A stretch of 5,628 nt of DNA, from the NCBI GenBank assembly GCA_903952805.1, contig CAJBHN010000243.1, positions 1-5,628 on the forward strand, written 5' to 3'. Below are positions 5,480 to 5,628 of this stretch, piece after piece. Every line of letters begins with the position of its first letter. The stretch's first letter is position 1. The notes below the pieces were generated by a model. The model searched no databases. It had not been told where the DNA came from and worked only from the letters and a program-made list of their open reading frames with translations. Both the position numbers and the translations under genes were made by a program. This DNA comes from an uncultured Myxococcales bacterium. GTDB taxonomy: Bacteria; Myxococcota; UBA727; VGSZ01.

Positions 5480-5628
5480 ATGAAAACGTCCCGCCACCTC
5501 CACGTCATGCTGCTGCTGAGCGCAACGACCAGCTGGGTGTCATCGCCGGCCCAGGCCGCTCTCGGCGGAGCCGCTGGTGTCGTCATCCCCTACGCCGGCA
5601 AGCTTGAGCTCGACGGCGCCCTCGTCAC
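5480..5628 (+). CDS. Secreted protein, N-terminal fragment (cut by window end)
   Basis: The first 49 codons of a gene that runs off the right edge. The protein begins with a classical Sec signal peptide: a basic n-region (MKTSRHLH, 1-8), a hydrophobic stretch (VMLLLSATTSWV, 9-20) and a cleavage site after SSPAQA (21-26) before ALGG. The mature part begins GAAGVVIPYAGKLELDGALV (30-49), a style seen at the start of secreted proteins that contain beta-sandwich or collagen-like repeats, often with a phrase like PY-x-G-x-L-x-x-x-G. Nothing more can be said about function from this fragment. The purine run AGAAAGAAG (5465-5473), six bases before the ATG, is an acceptable ribosome site. An in-frame ATG at 5507 would shorten the signal peptide and is less likely. 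A GAGCTC site lies at 5606-5611. Confidence 0.75.
   Translation, partial: MKTSRHLHVMLLLSATTSWVSSPAQAALGGAAGVVIPYAGKLELDGALV

Noticed and set aside
5254..5586. Minus-strand frame of 110 codons at the right edge
   Set aside because: It overlaps the signal-peptide gene on the plus strand and shows no motif; only its lower part may belong to the possible remnant described for 5018-5479.
1..5628. CRISPR array, tRNA, rRNA, transposase or integrase
   Set aside because: No regularly spaced repeats, tRNA cloverleaf or recombinase motifs were found on either strand.

Overview
The window looks like chromosomal DNA of a GC-rich bacterium carrying a complete, lower-GC restriction-modification (R-M) cassette. 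Sample 60-base counts by eye give about 43-62% G+C in the left half (for example 661-720 and 2041-2100) and about 68-78% in the right half (3181-3240 and 4381-4440). The right half also shows very strong G/C in third codon positions. The mix of proteins and the style of the secreted protein at the right edge recall Myxococcota or other former Deltaproteobacteria. That taxonomic guess is weak and no marker gene is present.

Left region (24-2808): a type II R-M system of the SacI kind (expected target GAGCTC). A SacI-family restriction endonuclease (24-1127, minus) lies downstream of, and overlaps by 17 bases, a small Cro/C1-type helix-turn-helix regulator (1111-1422, minus). Across a 102-base divergent gap is a C5-cytosine DNA methyltransferase (1525-2808, plus). 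The layout suggests that the methyltransferase is made early from a good TTGACA-N17-TAAGGT promoter, while the small regulator probably times expression of the endonuclease and perhaps of the methyltransferase. Several small symmetric elements sit in the divergent gap and are operator candidates.

Middle (2809-4113): a 153-base convergent spacer, then two minus-strand housekeeping-type genes: a membrane-anchored alpha/beta hydrolase of the BEM46/ABHD13 type with a complete Ser-Asp-His triad (2962-3780), and a 69-residue DUF2892/YgaP-type inner-membrane protein (3904-4113).

Right (4304-5628): a plus-strand protein joining an EF-hand-like N-terminus, a Gly/Ser/Thr/Pro linker and a C-terminal 3D/double-psi beta-barrel domain (4304-5017). 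A 462-base stretch without a convincing intact gene follows. It contains a (CGT)6 microsatellite and minus-strand coding-like signal scattered over more than one frame. The window ends in the first 49 codons of a secreted protein (from 5480).

I see no tRNA, rRNA, CRISPR array, transposase or integrase. The most interesting part is the R-M cassette with its unusual regulator class and its transfer-like base composition. I do not see evidence for a wholly new system.
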